From positions 1 to 35,383 of the forward strand of contig CANLDE010000007.1 of assembly GCA_947489235.1 (NCBI GenBank): DNA of 35,383 bases. The letters are read 5' to 3'. Every line of letters begins with the position of its first letter. Positions within the stretch are counted from its first letter, which is position 1. The translations under genes and the position numbers were made by a program. The notes under the pieces are model-generated. The model did not search any database, was not told the DNA's origin, and saw only the letters and a list, made by a program, of their open reading frames with translations. The DNA is from Micrococcales bacterium. GTDB taxonomy: Bacteria > Actinomycetota > Actinomycetes > Actinomycetales > Microbacteriaceae. Positions 24,085-32,301 of the stretch are shown one piece after another.

Positions 24085-25428
24085 TTACTTAGTTGCGAGA
24101 GTCAATGTGACTGTCGATGTGTAAGTTCCCGCAGCTGCGGTACGTGGTGCACGCAAGGTTAGGTTTGCGTTTAGAACTGTGATACCGGTGTCACCTAGGT
24201 CAGCAAGCTTTGCAGCACTTGCTAGAGCGACAGGGTATGTAGCAGATCCAGCTGCAGCGTTTCCAGCTGCCGCAACAACACCAGTAGCTGTTGTTGATGC
24301 GGTTACAACGTTAGGAACCAAAGCAAGATTGCGCTTGTCAATCGTGTTTGATCCGCTAACGAAGTTAGCCACGTCAGCCTGCAGATCCCAACCATCGGTT
24401 GTGACCCAACGGGTGTCGTTGATCTGAACGTTACCTAGAGTTCCTGTTGTTTGTGAGTAGTTGTTCACAATGGTAGGAGACCCGAAGGTGGCTGCAGCGT
24501 TTGCAGGAATTGACAACTCAAGGAAGCCATTCTGCATTGCCTGAACACCTGCGCTCATTGAAACGGTGCCACCAAGAACTGCTGAGCCACCAAGAACCAT
24601 AGGTGTCTGAGTGCTTGACTTAGTAACGCTAACTCCCGCTGCTGTGTAAACAACATCAACAGAGATCTTTGCGTAACCGTCAGCGTCTACAACTGTGTAA
24701 GTTGCTGCAGTCTGGCTAGCAATAGCGTTACCGTTTCTCTTCCACTGGAATGCTGTTGTGTAGTCTCCAGGGAATATAGTCGGCTCGTTCTTAGTTGCTG
24801 TTAGCACATCTCCAACGTATACAGATCCAGCTGCACGGTCACTTGGAGCCGGTGAAACAGGAGTTGTAACTGCCCAAGTTGGTGTTGGTAGAGATGAGCC
24901 TACAGAATCAGTTGCAGTTGCTGCAGCTGTGTAAGCACCTGTGCTAGCTGTAACTGTAATGGTTCTGTAGTACGCAGCCAACACTGTAACACCGCTGTTT
25001 GAGGTACAAGCAACACCAAGGTTGAAAGTTCCACCTGATGTCTTTACACCCAATGCGTTACCGTTCACCTGAGCTGCTGGTGAAAGGTTTGGCTGAAGGA
25101 TGTTCTTGGTTCCTGGACTGAAAGCAATTGGTGCATATGCATTCCATGATCCTGGCACTGTGGTGTTAGCCGCAGTTGAAAGGAAGGTAGCAGCACCGTC
25201 CGCTGTTGCTGGGCAAGAAAGCACTGCATTAGATGCTGTGCTGCTTGCTGATCCAACAACTTCGCCATCCCAAGTAAATGTGTTGCTTAGGACGTAGCTT
25301 CCGTTGTATAGGTGAACAGCACCGAATGATCCGTTGCTCTGGTAAGCGGCTTGTGCTGGTACCAAGCTGCTAATTAGTAGTACTGCTGAGGCTGCAATAA
25401 CGCCTAGGTTTAGAGTTGTCTTCTTCAT
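24085..25428 (-). CDS. WxL-domain-like cell-surface protein
   Basis: The 447-residue protein has a signal peptide (to about 28), an N-terminal module (about 34-168), an Ig-like module of the type VYVGDVLTATKNEP...FQWKRNGNAIA (about 202-275) and a C-terminal WxL-like domain (about 283-447). The latter shows the family pattern: NDTRWVTTDGWDLQADV with the first W-x-L (W347-x-L349), a FVSGSNTI segment and the closing AGTYTSTVTLTLATK, where the second motif has Leu for the usual Trp. WxL proteins are non-covalently wall-bound and pair with DUF916/WxLIP partners, one of which is the next gene. The start ATG overlaps the upstream stop (TAATG). A UUCG hairpin follows the stop. Confidence 0.82.
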   Translation of the reverse strand: MKKTTLNLGVIAASAVLLISSLVPAQAAYQSNGSFGAVHLYNGSYVLSNTFTWDGEVVGSASSTASNAVLSCPATADGAATFLSTAANTTVPGSWNAYAPIAFSPGTKNILQPNLSPAAQVNGNALGVKTSGGTFNLGVACTSNSGVTVLAAYYRTITVTASTGAYTAAATATDSVGSSLPTPTWAVTTPVSPAPSDRAAGSVYVGDVLTATKNEPTIFPGDYTTAFQWKRNGNAIASQTAATYTVVDADGYAKISVDVVYTAAGVSVTKSSTQTPMVLGGSAVLGGTVSMSAGVQAMQNGFLELSIPANAAATFGSPTIVNNYSQTTGTLGNVQINDTRWVTTDGWDLQADVANFVSGSNTIDKRNLALVPNVVTASTTATGVVAAAGNAAAGSATYPVALASAAKLADLGDTGITVLNANLTLRAPRTAAAGTYTSTVTLTLATK

Positions 25429-26984
25429 TAGTCGTTATCCAATACAGCTGACTGTGGCTTTGCTACAAAGTAGCTTACGGCTGAAACAGTTGGAGAAAGA
25501 AGTCCGTATAGTTCCTTGACCTTACCTGCTTTTGATGCTCCGGTTGTTTCAATGTTAGCTAGCTTGTTTAGAGTTGGGTCCACAAGAGCAGCTAGGTTAG
25601 CATCATACTTGGCATTTCCTGAGGTGACACGTGCTCGCTCGACGAACAAGAAGGTGTCTCTACCCCAAGTAGTGTCATAGTAATAAACAGAGTTTGGTAC
25701 CAATTTGGAATCGACTGTGTTAGCTGGGGAATAACCGAGGGTTGTAGTTGTATATATTGAACCCAGAACTGCAGTTCCAGCGCGGTTAAATGATGCACCG
25801 TTCTTCATCGCAATCCACCTTGATGCAGACATAGGCATAACCTGGTCTCCAGTCAAACCAGTTGCATCGTGCTCTTGGCTATAGCCGATTCTTCCAGCCG
25901 CAAAGTTTGCTGCCTCCAAGGTTGGCTCTGTTGCTGTGGCTTTGATGAAGTCATTGTAGGTTCCTGAACCCTGCTGAGGCATGATTCCCTTCATTGCGAT
26001 GCTTGTTGTCCCGATGGTAAGAGGTGTTGCGAGCTTACTGCTTAGGGATTGTGAGCCAGTTAGGGCAGCGCCAGTACCGGTTGAAGCTAAGCTAAGAGCT
26101 GTAGTACCGGTAGAGGTAAACGCAATTGTGTTAGGAGATGCACCGCTTGTTACAGTCCATTCGCCTACCAATTCAGTTGGAATACCAGTGCTTGCGCCAA
26201 TCGTAATTTGTGATCCTACTGGATATGCAGCAAAAGCACCGGAAGCTTGGATTGTCACTTCCGCGTTACCCGCAGTACGTGCAATAGACGTAATTTTGCG
26301 AACAGTAAAACCACCATCAAAAAGTGTCTTCAGCTGTGCTGTGGTCAGGTAAGGAGTGCAACCTGCACCAGCGTCACCATCCTGGCCTGCGTCACACACT
26401 TTAGTTGCCAGAGTAGACGTGAAAGCTAGACCAAAGGCATCTCGTCCGAATGGAATTCGGGCGATAGTGCCGTTTGTTGCATCCTCAGTGGTTGAGGCGG
26501 GTGTTGCGCTTGATGAGCGAGCAATATCTACCTGACCAAAAATATTCACATTTCTCAATGACTTGGCCATCCAGTAATTTGCCACTGCAGTCTTTGACAC
26601 GCTAGCAACACCGACAGGCTGGTATGTGCCAGATGTAAAGATTTGGGTCGCAGCAGCAGTGCTGATAGAAGCACTTAGGGCTTGGAAACCTTCAGATGAG
26701 CCATTTGGTCTAGAGAATCTAACTCCACCTGGACGGGTGATGATAGACGGACCGCCTGTTGCATCGAATGAACCAAGAGTCGCACCGTTCTGGGTAACAC
26801 GAACAGTTGCGCCAGTGATTGCAGTTCCATTGACTAGGGCGTTTAGAACGTCCTCAATGGTGTCTGATCCTACAACTACGTAGGAGTTTGAAACCGGCTC
26901 CGCCTGAACGGTTGAACCGGTGCTAAATGCAGCGAAACCTGCGCCGAATACGGCTACAGTTGCGACTAATTTTTTAACCTTCAA
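25428..26984 (-). CDS. Secreted PstS-like substrate-binding protein with inserted beta domain
   Basis: The ORF track starts at a TTG at 27014, but the in-frame TTG at 26984 is better: AAGGAAGAG lies just upstream and the product begins MKVKKLVATVAVFGAG, a signal peptide. The 518-residue protein shows PstS-superfamily elements: VVVGSDTIEDVL near the N-terminus, FSRPNGSSEG, IPFGRDAFGLAF, LTTAQLKTLFDGG and MPQQGSGTYNDF. Between the last two lies an insertion of roughly 95 residues (about 229-325; SIARTAGNAEVTI, YPVGSQITIG, GEWTVTSG), an all-beta module. No lipobox or C-terminal membrane helix, so it may be free or held by partners. Ligand unknown; it lies in the pst/WxL operon and overlaps the WxL gene start. 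Confidence 0.78.
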   Translation of the reverse strand: MKVKKLVATVAVFGAGFAAFSTGSTVQAEPVSNSYVVVGSDTIEDVLNALVNGTAITGATVRVTQNGATLGSFDATGGPSIITRPGGVRFSRPNGSSEGFQALSASISTAAATQIFTSGTYQPVGVASVSKTAVANYWMAKSLRNVNIFGQVDIARSSSATPASTTEDATNGTIARIPFGRDAFGLAFTSTLATKVCDAGQDGDAGAGCTPYLTTAQLKTLFDGGFTVRKITSIARTAGNAEVTIQASGAFAAYPVGSQITIGASTGIPTELVGEWTVTSGASPNTIAFTSTGTTALSLASTGTGAALTGSQSLSSKLATPLTIGTTSIAMKGIMPQQGSGTYNDFIKATATEPTLEAANFAAGRIGYSQEHDATGLTGDQVMPMSASRWIAMKNGASFNRAGTAVLGSIYTTTTLGYSPANTVDSKLVPNSVYYYDTTWGRDTFLFVERARVTSGNAKYDANLAALVDPTLNKLANIETTGASKAGKVKELYGLLSPTVSAVSYFVAKPQSAVLDND

Positions 26985-27031
26985 CTTCTCTTCCTTCTTT
27001 TGATTTGGACGCAATCATCTTGATGACGCCA

Positions 27032-27047
27032 TCCAAGTCACCTTGGA
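27032..27047 (-). repeat. Short intra-operon hairpin
   Basis: TCCAAG-GTGA-CTTGGA (minus strand, 27047-27032) is a 6-bp perfect stem in the gap between the 825-residue protein gene and the PstS-like gene, the largest gap but one in the operon. There is no T-run, so it is more likely an mRNA processing or stability element than a terminator. Confidence 0.35.
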
Positions 27048-27049
27048 CG

Positions 27050-29527
27050 CTATAACGATGTCCTTCTAGGGTTTACAAGAAAGGAACGAATTCTTATGAG
27101 TCCGTAAAAGATAAATGAACAAAGGAACAACACAATTGCGAAAGGAACGGCAGCAACTGACAGCGGCAGCTCAGGGTTGCTTGGGGTCAACCCGGCAGCT
27201 ATAGCCTGTTGAGTTGGTTGCGGGGAGGCAATTACTTCGGGGTTAACTTCTTGACCAACATTTGTCTCAGGTTCTGTGACTTTTCCACCGGTTCGAATTT
27301 CGCTCGCTACCGCTAAAGCCGTTTTCACAAAAGACGGATTTAGGGGTGCGTAACCTGGGGGTAGTTCTCCGGTTTCGGTACCACCAGTTTGACCTTCACT
27401 AACTGCAAACTTGATGAGATCCGCATACGAAATTCGGGTATCGCTGTCACCTTGATTCGGGTTGGTTGCGGCATAAATTGGAACAGTCAAAGGATAGGCG
27501 CCTTTGGCCTGTTTCACTTTCGTCGAGCTCAGATCCAACTCGTAGACTCCAGAGTTTTTATTCGACGGTGTCATGACATTTTGAGCTTCTTGTAAACTGC
27601 TGAGATTTGGGGCGACGAACTCTCCCGCAGGGTTCAGGAGTGCAACCTGAAAAGCTTGGTAGCGTTCCGCAGCAGTTGTTGTTGTTATGGCGAACACTCT
27701 TCTATAGCCAACCGGGCTTCTGGGAGTTTTTGAAAAGGCTGGTGGAGATCTGAAAGGGTCCCAAGCTCCAAGCTGGTACGCATTCCCCGTGAGAGTAGCC
27801 TTCGCGCCTTCTTCGAAATCTGACAGGTAGGGACGCCAAGTAACAACGTTAATCGGCCCACTTGGGCTGATGCCGCCCGACAGAGTAGTGTCTGGCTTTT
27901 CAATCGGGTCGCTCTTTGGAAACCCAAGGTTTGGCATGTCGAAGGACTTTCCAGAAGGGTTCATTGCTTTGTCGGTACTAAACCAGGGATTTATTCTCAT
28001 GCCGTATGGGTCTGGAATGCCTGCCATGAAGTCTCGGCCATCTGGGTCAGCTTGAATGTATTCCCAAACCCTTTCCGCAAGAAACGATCTGGAGTTAGGG
28101 ACCAAGGCATCAGCGATGCCTCCAAGGGTTAGATCCATGTAGGCCCAGTGTGGCGAATCGCTATTGACCTCGATAAATTCAGGGTCTCTCGTAATGTTTC
28201 TAGGATTCATTTCTATTACTCCCGCGTCCACCTGCGGTGGCAGAGCTTCGCGATAAGAGCTGGTAAGGAGCTTGGCTAACAGTCGAGGGGTTAGCTTTAG
28301 GCTCTTGAAGGGTGTCTCGTTTAGAGCCCTTATGTCAGGTGGTATAAGTTGTGTCTCATCGACTCTCCTGTCAATAGAGAAGGTTACCGATATCCCACCA
28401 ATGGCCAATGGCGCGTAGGCGAGTTTGCTATCTAAATCGTTGCCAAGAGCTCTCGTTGTGATAGCGAGGGGGCTACTTTTTTCTCTGGTAGCAGATACTA
28501 AGGAGTCGCCATCAAACTGATTGCTAATAACAAAAGCAGACTTAGCTCCTTCAGTACAGAGGCGAGGCTGCCAAGACGCAAATGCAGCGCCTGCTAGTTC
28601 ACTTCCTTGGACTAATCTTTCTGGAACCCCTAGAGGGCAACGCACTCCAATAGGGCGAAAGTCCAGCTTGATAGCAAGGTGATGCTTCCATGCGTCCCAG
28701 AAAAGTCCTGACTGAACTATTCCGTTTTGACGATTATCTTTAGACCCGCGCGGCAAGATAACTAGCCAGCAAGGTTGCCCAACAAACTTACCTCCGGCTT
28801 TTACTGCCTTTCCGCAACCCAGCCCAGGTGAGGAAGATGCGGTCTGCAATTCAAATTTGACGTTGCCACTTCCTCGTGAATCTGATCCAGCCCAGGTTAT
28901 TTCATTAGAGGTTAGTCGAGAAAAGAATTGGTTTGAACTCATTGAGACAGAATAGTCTGCAACGAACTTTCCATCATTATCGCGCTTGAGATCCCAAACC
29001 CTCTCGCCGGTAGCTGAATTAAATGGAATTGACGTGTACGGTGGGTCAAAAAAGCTCGTGCCCGGTTTAGTGAATTTGATGTCCTGTGGATCAACTGCCG
29101 CAGCTGAGGTGTTATAGGACCGAGCATTCGCAGGACCGTTGTATCCACCATACTGGCAGGTAGTTCTGTCAGGATGACCAGGTCGGTCAGGGTCTTCACC
29201 CCAGCATTGAAAAATTTGCAGAAAATTAGCGCCACCGCTAGTGATTGGTCTAGAAGAATCAGGTGTAGCGCCTGTCCAAGAAACGTCCACACCTTGATCT
29301 GCTAGGTTCTTGGTCTGAGACACAGTCACCTTCAAATTTGGCATTGGTGAGGTGCGGTAATCAAGTTCGTATTCACTGGCGGAAACAGACTTGGCAGATT
29401 CTGTTAGGAATGAATTAGATGTGGTTTCCGCTGCCAGAGCTGTTGGGCTGAGAAGCAAACTTGAAACCAGACTTCCAAAAATCAAACTAGCAATGACGTC
29501 TCGGGTTAGCAACTTGTGTTTTCTCAT
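27050..29527 (-). CDS. Large secreted, C-terminally membrane-anchored PstS-like protein
   Basis: The 825-residue protein has a signal peptide (to about 33, ending ALAA), a long ectodomain with cysteine pairs (IFQCWGED...TTCQYGG; GLGCGKAV...QPCWLV; GVRCPLG...PRLCTEG), a Pro/Gln-rich stalk (about 745-785) and a single C-terminal membrane helix (VAAVPFAIVLFLCSFIFYGLI) with a basic tail. Some segments resemble phosphate-binding PBPs: LAYAPLAIGGISVTFSI, LTPRLLAKLLTSSYREALPP and YPLTVPIYAATNP. I read it as a large actinobacterial PBP-superfamily ectodomain with uncertain ligand. The ATG directly abuts the pstS stop (TAA-ATG), so it is translated from the pst message. Confidence 0.72.
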   Translation of the reverse strand: MRKHKLLTRDVIASLIFGSLVSSLLLSPTALAAETTSNSFLTESAKSVSASEYELDYRTSPMPNLKVTVSQTKNLADQGVDVSWTGATPDSSRPITSGGANFLQIFQCWGEDPDRPGHPDRTTCQYGGYNGPANARSYNTSAAAVDPQDIKFTKPGTSFFDPPYTSIPFNSATGERVWDLKRDNDGKFVADYSVSMSSNQFFSRLTSNEITWAGSDSRGSGNVKFELQTASSSPGLGCGKAVKAGGKFVGQPCWLVILPRGSKDNRQNGIVQSGLFWDAWKHHLAIKLDFRPIGVRCPLGVPERLVQGSELAGAAFASWQPRLCTEGAKSAFVISNQFDGDSLVSATREKSSPLAITTRALGNDLDSKLAYAPLAIGGISVTFSIDRRVDETQLIPPDIRALNETPFKSLKLTPRLLAKLLTSSYREALPPQVDAGVIEMNPRNITRDPEFIEVNSDSPHWAYMDLTLGGIADALVPNSRSFLAERVWEYIQADPDGRDFMAGIPDPYGMRINPWFSTDKAMNPSGKSFDMPNLGFPKSDPIEKPDTTLSGGISPSGPINVVTWRPYLSDFEEGAKATLTGNAYQLGAWDPFRSPPAFSKTPRSPVGYRRVFAITTTTAAERYQAFQVALLNPAGEFVAPNLSSLQEAQNVMTPSNKNSGVYELDLSSTKVKQAKGAYPLTVPIYAATNPNQGDSDTRISYADLIKFAVSEGQTGGTETGELPPGYAPLNPSFVKTALAVASEIRTGGKVTEPETNVGQEVNPEVIASPQPTQQAIAAGLTPSNPELPLSVAAVPFAIVLFLCSFIFYGLIRIRSFLVNPRRTSL

Positions 29528-31099
29528 TTACTCTTCCGTCTTCAACTTTCGAGAATTCAGTCTGTTGACAAGAATTGCCGGAATCACAACTACTAGTAGC
29601 GCTAGTGCACCTGCAATCAACATGAGAGTCTGATTCATTCCCCATGGCTGCCTAGGGATCTCATAGGCGTAGGCTTCAAGGTTTGCTTTTCCATTAGCGG
29701 TGGGGCCAACATAGATATTTCCACCCGTATCAACTGTGCCTGGGTTCTCTGGATCAACTACAGGTGTTCCATCTGGGTTCTCTTCTTCAGGTGTGCCAGG
29801 CTTGTTCGCTGTTTGACCGGTAGCACACTGAGTTGATCCTTGCTTATCGCACGGTAGGGGCATTGGTGCAGTTTTAGCCAATAGGTTGTTACCTGGCTTA
29901 TCTCCTGGTTTAAAGGTGGGGTTGTTGCACTTGGAAATATCTGTGTTTGCAGATTTAGATGCGCCTGGGATTCTGGCTATTTGTTTGAAGCCAGCTTGAA
30001 CTAGGTTCAGTGGAAGTGGAGAATAACCTAGCTCCTCGGCTTGACGTTGCCCATCACAAAGCATGTAGTTAGCAAATTCACCCAGGGTTGCGCCTTTTTT
30101 CAAGCTAAATGTTCCAGCCACCTCGGTTGGAATAATCATGTATGAGTAAGCGGACATTGGATAGGCTCTCGGGTCCATTGAGTTATAAACTCCATCGAGG
30201 ATTTGAGTGAGGTAATCAGGAGACTTTGGATTCTCGTTAATTTTCGCTTGTAGCAAAGAAACTGCAACAGCTTCAGCTGTTGGTTCCACGTAATAGCCTG
30301 AGTTGTTTAGAACCTTAGCAACAGGAAAGCCTGCCTTTTTGGCATAGGAGTATTCAACATAGGTAATAGCTCCTTCTCCATAATCCTGAGCAACATATCC
30401 GGCTACACCGTTAGATCCGCTCTGGCTCTTGAACCCTGAGAAATTTGGGTACTGGGATGTTAGACCACATGGAGTTTGACGGCCAAGCTTTACGCAGAAT
30501 GCATTCCAAAGGGAAGAGTGTTGCTTTGCCATCCACAATGTGAACTGGGCTGTTGTTCCAGATCCATCTGAGCGCACTACCGGTGTAATTACTTTATTAG
30601 GCAAGGTCAGTGCTGGGTTATCTTTAGCAATTGCCTTATCGTTCCAGTTAACAATTACTCCAGTGAATATCTTGGTAATGTTTTCACCTGATAGACGTAA
30701 GTTGGTTACTCTCTTGCCACCAATTTTAAGGTTGTACATAAACGATGTTCCACCAGCAACAATTGGCATGTATGCATATTTGCTTAGTGGAACTTCCGGC
30801 TGCGAACCGTCTTCTGGTTTGCTCTGAAAGGGAATCTCGCTAACAGCAAAGTCCACAGTTTTAGATATGAAGTCTCGTCGTCCTGCGGAAGAACCAACAC
30901 CTGTGTAGTTAACCGTTATGCCATAGTTGCTATAAACATTTCTTCGCCACTGATCTAGAGCATTCTGTGACCAGGTGGAACCCGATCCAGTAATCGGAAA
31001 GTATGTTTCTGCTTGTGCTGGTGTCAGTGACCAGGAGAAAATCGAACCTGATAGAAGTATGGAAGCAAATATGGAGCTTACGAATTTTTTCATGCTCAA
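29528..31099 (-). CDS. pstS: Phosphate-binding protein PstS, C-terminally membrane-anchored
   Basis: The 523-residue protein has a signal peptide (to about 30, ending AQAE) and a PstS-like PBP domain with the anion-binding elements GSGSTW (38-43), GVGSSAGRRDF and VRSDGSGTTAQF, plus IFTGVIVNWND. The family is usually lipid-anchored at an N-terminal Cys; here there is no lipobox, and instead a Pro/Gly-rich stalk (about 400-475) leads to a C-terminal membrane helix (TLMLIAGALALLVVVIPAILV) and a basic tail. It should bind phosphate and deliver it to PstC/PstA. Start is TTG at 31099 (overlapping the pstA stop) or ATG at 31093. Longer than usual PstS because of the stalk and anchor. Confidence 0.92.
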   Translation of the reverse strand: MSMKKFVSSIFASILLSGSIFSWSLTPAQAETYFPITGSGSTWSQNALDQWRRNVYSNYGITVNYTGVGSSAGRRDFISKTVDFAVSEIPFQSKPEDGSQPEVPLSKYAYMPIVAGGTSFMYNLKIGGKRVTNLRLSGENITKIFTGVIVNWNDKAIAKDNPALTLPNKVITPVVRSDGSGTTAQFTLWMAKQHSSLWNAFCVKLGRQTPCGLTSQYPNFSGFKSQSGSNGVAGYVAQDYGEGAITYVEYSYAKKAGFPVAKVLNNSGYYVEPTAEAVAVSLLQAKINENPKSPDYLTQILDGVYNSMDPRAYPMSAYSYMIIPTEVAGTFSLKKGATLGEFANYMLCDGQRQAEELGYSPLPLNLVQAGFKQIARIPGASKSANTDISKCNNPTFKPGDKPGNNLLAKTAPMPLPCDKQGSTQCATGQTANKPGTPEEENPDGTPVVDPENPGTVDTGGNIYVGPTANGKANLEAYAYEIPRQPWGMNQTLMLIAGALALLVVVIPAILVNRLNSRKLKTEE

Positions 31100-32301
31100 G
31101 TTCTTTCTATAACACTGGATTTTGACATCAAAGTCTCTATACGATTTTGATCTTCAGCCGATTTTCTGTTGACTGCTCGCTGGCCTCGTTTAGTGAGATT
31201 GCCTGGGGCTTTTCCACCCAGTGCTCTTGCCAAAGCAAACAAGACTAAAACTACGAGGAGAAGAGTGGCAGCAGTTCCAAACCCTCTGGCAATCATTGTC
31301 GGTTCAGGCGACTTTACGAAGTCAAACACCTGCAATGGTAGGGAAATCATTGGGCCTTCGAATGGGTTGAAGTTTGTTACTGATGACACACCTGAGGTTA
31401 GAAGAACTGGAGAGGTTTCTCCGATACCGCGAGCGGTACCCAGAATCACCGCAGTGACTAGCCCTGACCTGGCAGTTGGTAGAACGATATGCCAGACAGT
31501 TCGCCACTTGGATGCCCCTAGTGCTAAGGATGCTTCTCGTAGATTGTTTGCCACCAGTCTTAGTACAACATCTGATGCCCTAATCACGATTGGCAACATC
31601 ATCACTGTAATAGCTAGTGCGGCGGCAAGCCCTGAGCGTGGCACAACTCCAGTTCGGATAAAGGCAGAAAGCACAAACAGTCCCGCCACAATTGAAGGCA
31701 AGGCTGTCATCGCATCAGCTATCGTGCGGACAAACTTGGCGAACTTACCACCAATCTCATTTAGGAAGACGGCTGTGCCAATTCCTAGTGGAATTGTAAG
31801 AGCCAAAGCGATAGTAATTTGAATTAGAGTACCAACCACCGCGTGCAAGATTCCTCCAACATACAGGGGATCTAGCGGTCCAGCACGCTCCATGCTTTGA
31901 GTAAAGAAGTTTAGGTTGCCCAGAGCCAACTGGCCTCGACTGAGGGTGTAAAACACTACGAAAAGTAGTGCGGATATCAGAATGATTCCAGCACTGAACA
32001 GTAGCACCGATACAAGTCGGTCACGGATTTCCTGACCTCTGTTCTTTATGGAGCTAATCAGTCCATACATGACAAGGAACAGGAAGAAGTTGAAAACCAC
32101 AAATCCAATCGTTGATTGAAGTGGGGTCAGCCAGCCAAACAGCAGCCAGGTAAATGCAAATGAAGAGGCGGCGGATCCAATTAGATCGAGAACATCTTCA
32201 AATCTGAATTTTCGCAGTGAGCGCTTTTTAGGTTGCTGAGCCAAAATGGTGTTATCTGGAAGGTGCGTAGTGCCTTTGTTCTTGCTTGATTTTAGAGTCA
32301 T
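31096..32301 (-). CDS. pstA: Phosphate ABC transporter permease PstA
   Basis: PstA is one of the two membrane subunits of the phosphate importer. The 401-residue protein shows the inner-membrane permease loop EASLALGASKWRTVWHIVLP (EAA motif contacting PstB) followed by GIGETSPVLLTSG, typical of PstA. It is longer than the usual 280-300 residues: a basic N-terminal extension (KKRSLRKFRFEDVLDL) and two additional hydrophobic segments precede the core, and a basic tail of about 40 residues follows it. ATG overlaps the pstC stop (TGATG), and its own stop overlaps the TTG of pstS, showing tight coupling. Confidence 0.95.
   Translation of the reverse strand: MTLKSSKNKGTTHLPDNTILAQQPKKRSLRKFRFEDVLDLIGSAASSFAFTWLLFGWLTPLQSTIGFVVFNFFLFLVMYGLISSIKNRGQEIRDRLVSVLLFSAGIILISALLFVVFYTLSRGQLALGNLNFFTQSMERAGPLDPLYVGGILHAVVGTLIQITIALALTIPLGIGTAVFLNEIGGKFAKFVRTIADAMTALPSIVAGLFVLSAFIRTGVVPRSGLAAALAITVMMLPIVIRASDVVLRLVANNLREASLALGASKWRTVWHIVLPTARSGLVTAVILGTARGIGETSPVLLTSGVSSVTNFNPFEGPMISLPLQVFDFVKSPEPTMIARGFGTAATLLLVVLVLFALARALGGKAPGNLTKRGQRAVNRKSAEDQNRIETLMSKSSVIERT

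Noticed and set aside
25981-26352. 123-residue plus-strand ORF, Val/Ala/Pro-rich
   Set aside because: Shadow of the PstS-like gene; low-complexity translation of its complementary strand.
31169-31822. 217-residue plus-strand ORF opposite pstA
   Set aside because: Lies entirely antisense to a clear PstA with intact motifs; composition (Ala/Thr/Arg-rich, no domain) is that of a shadow frame.
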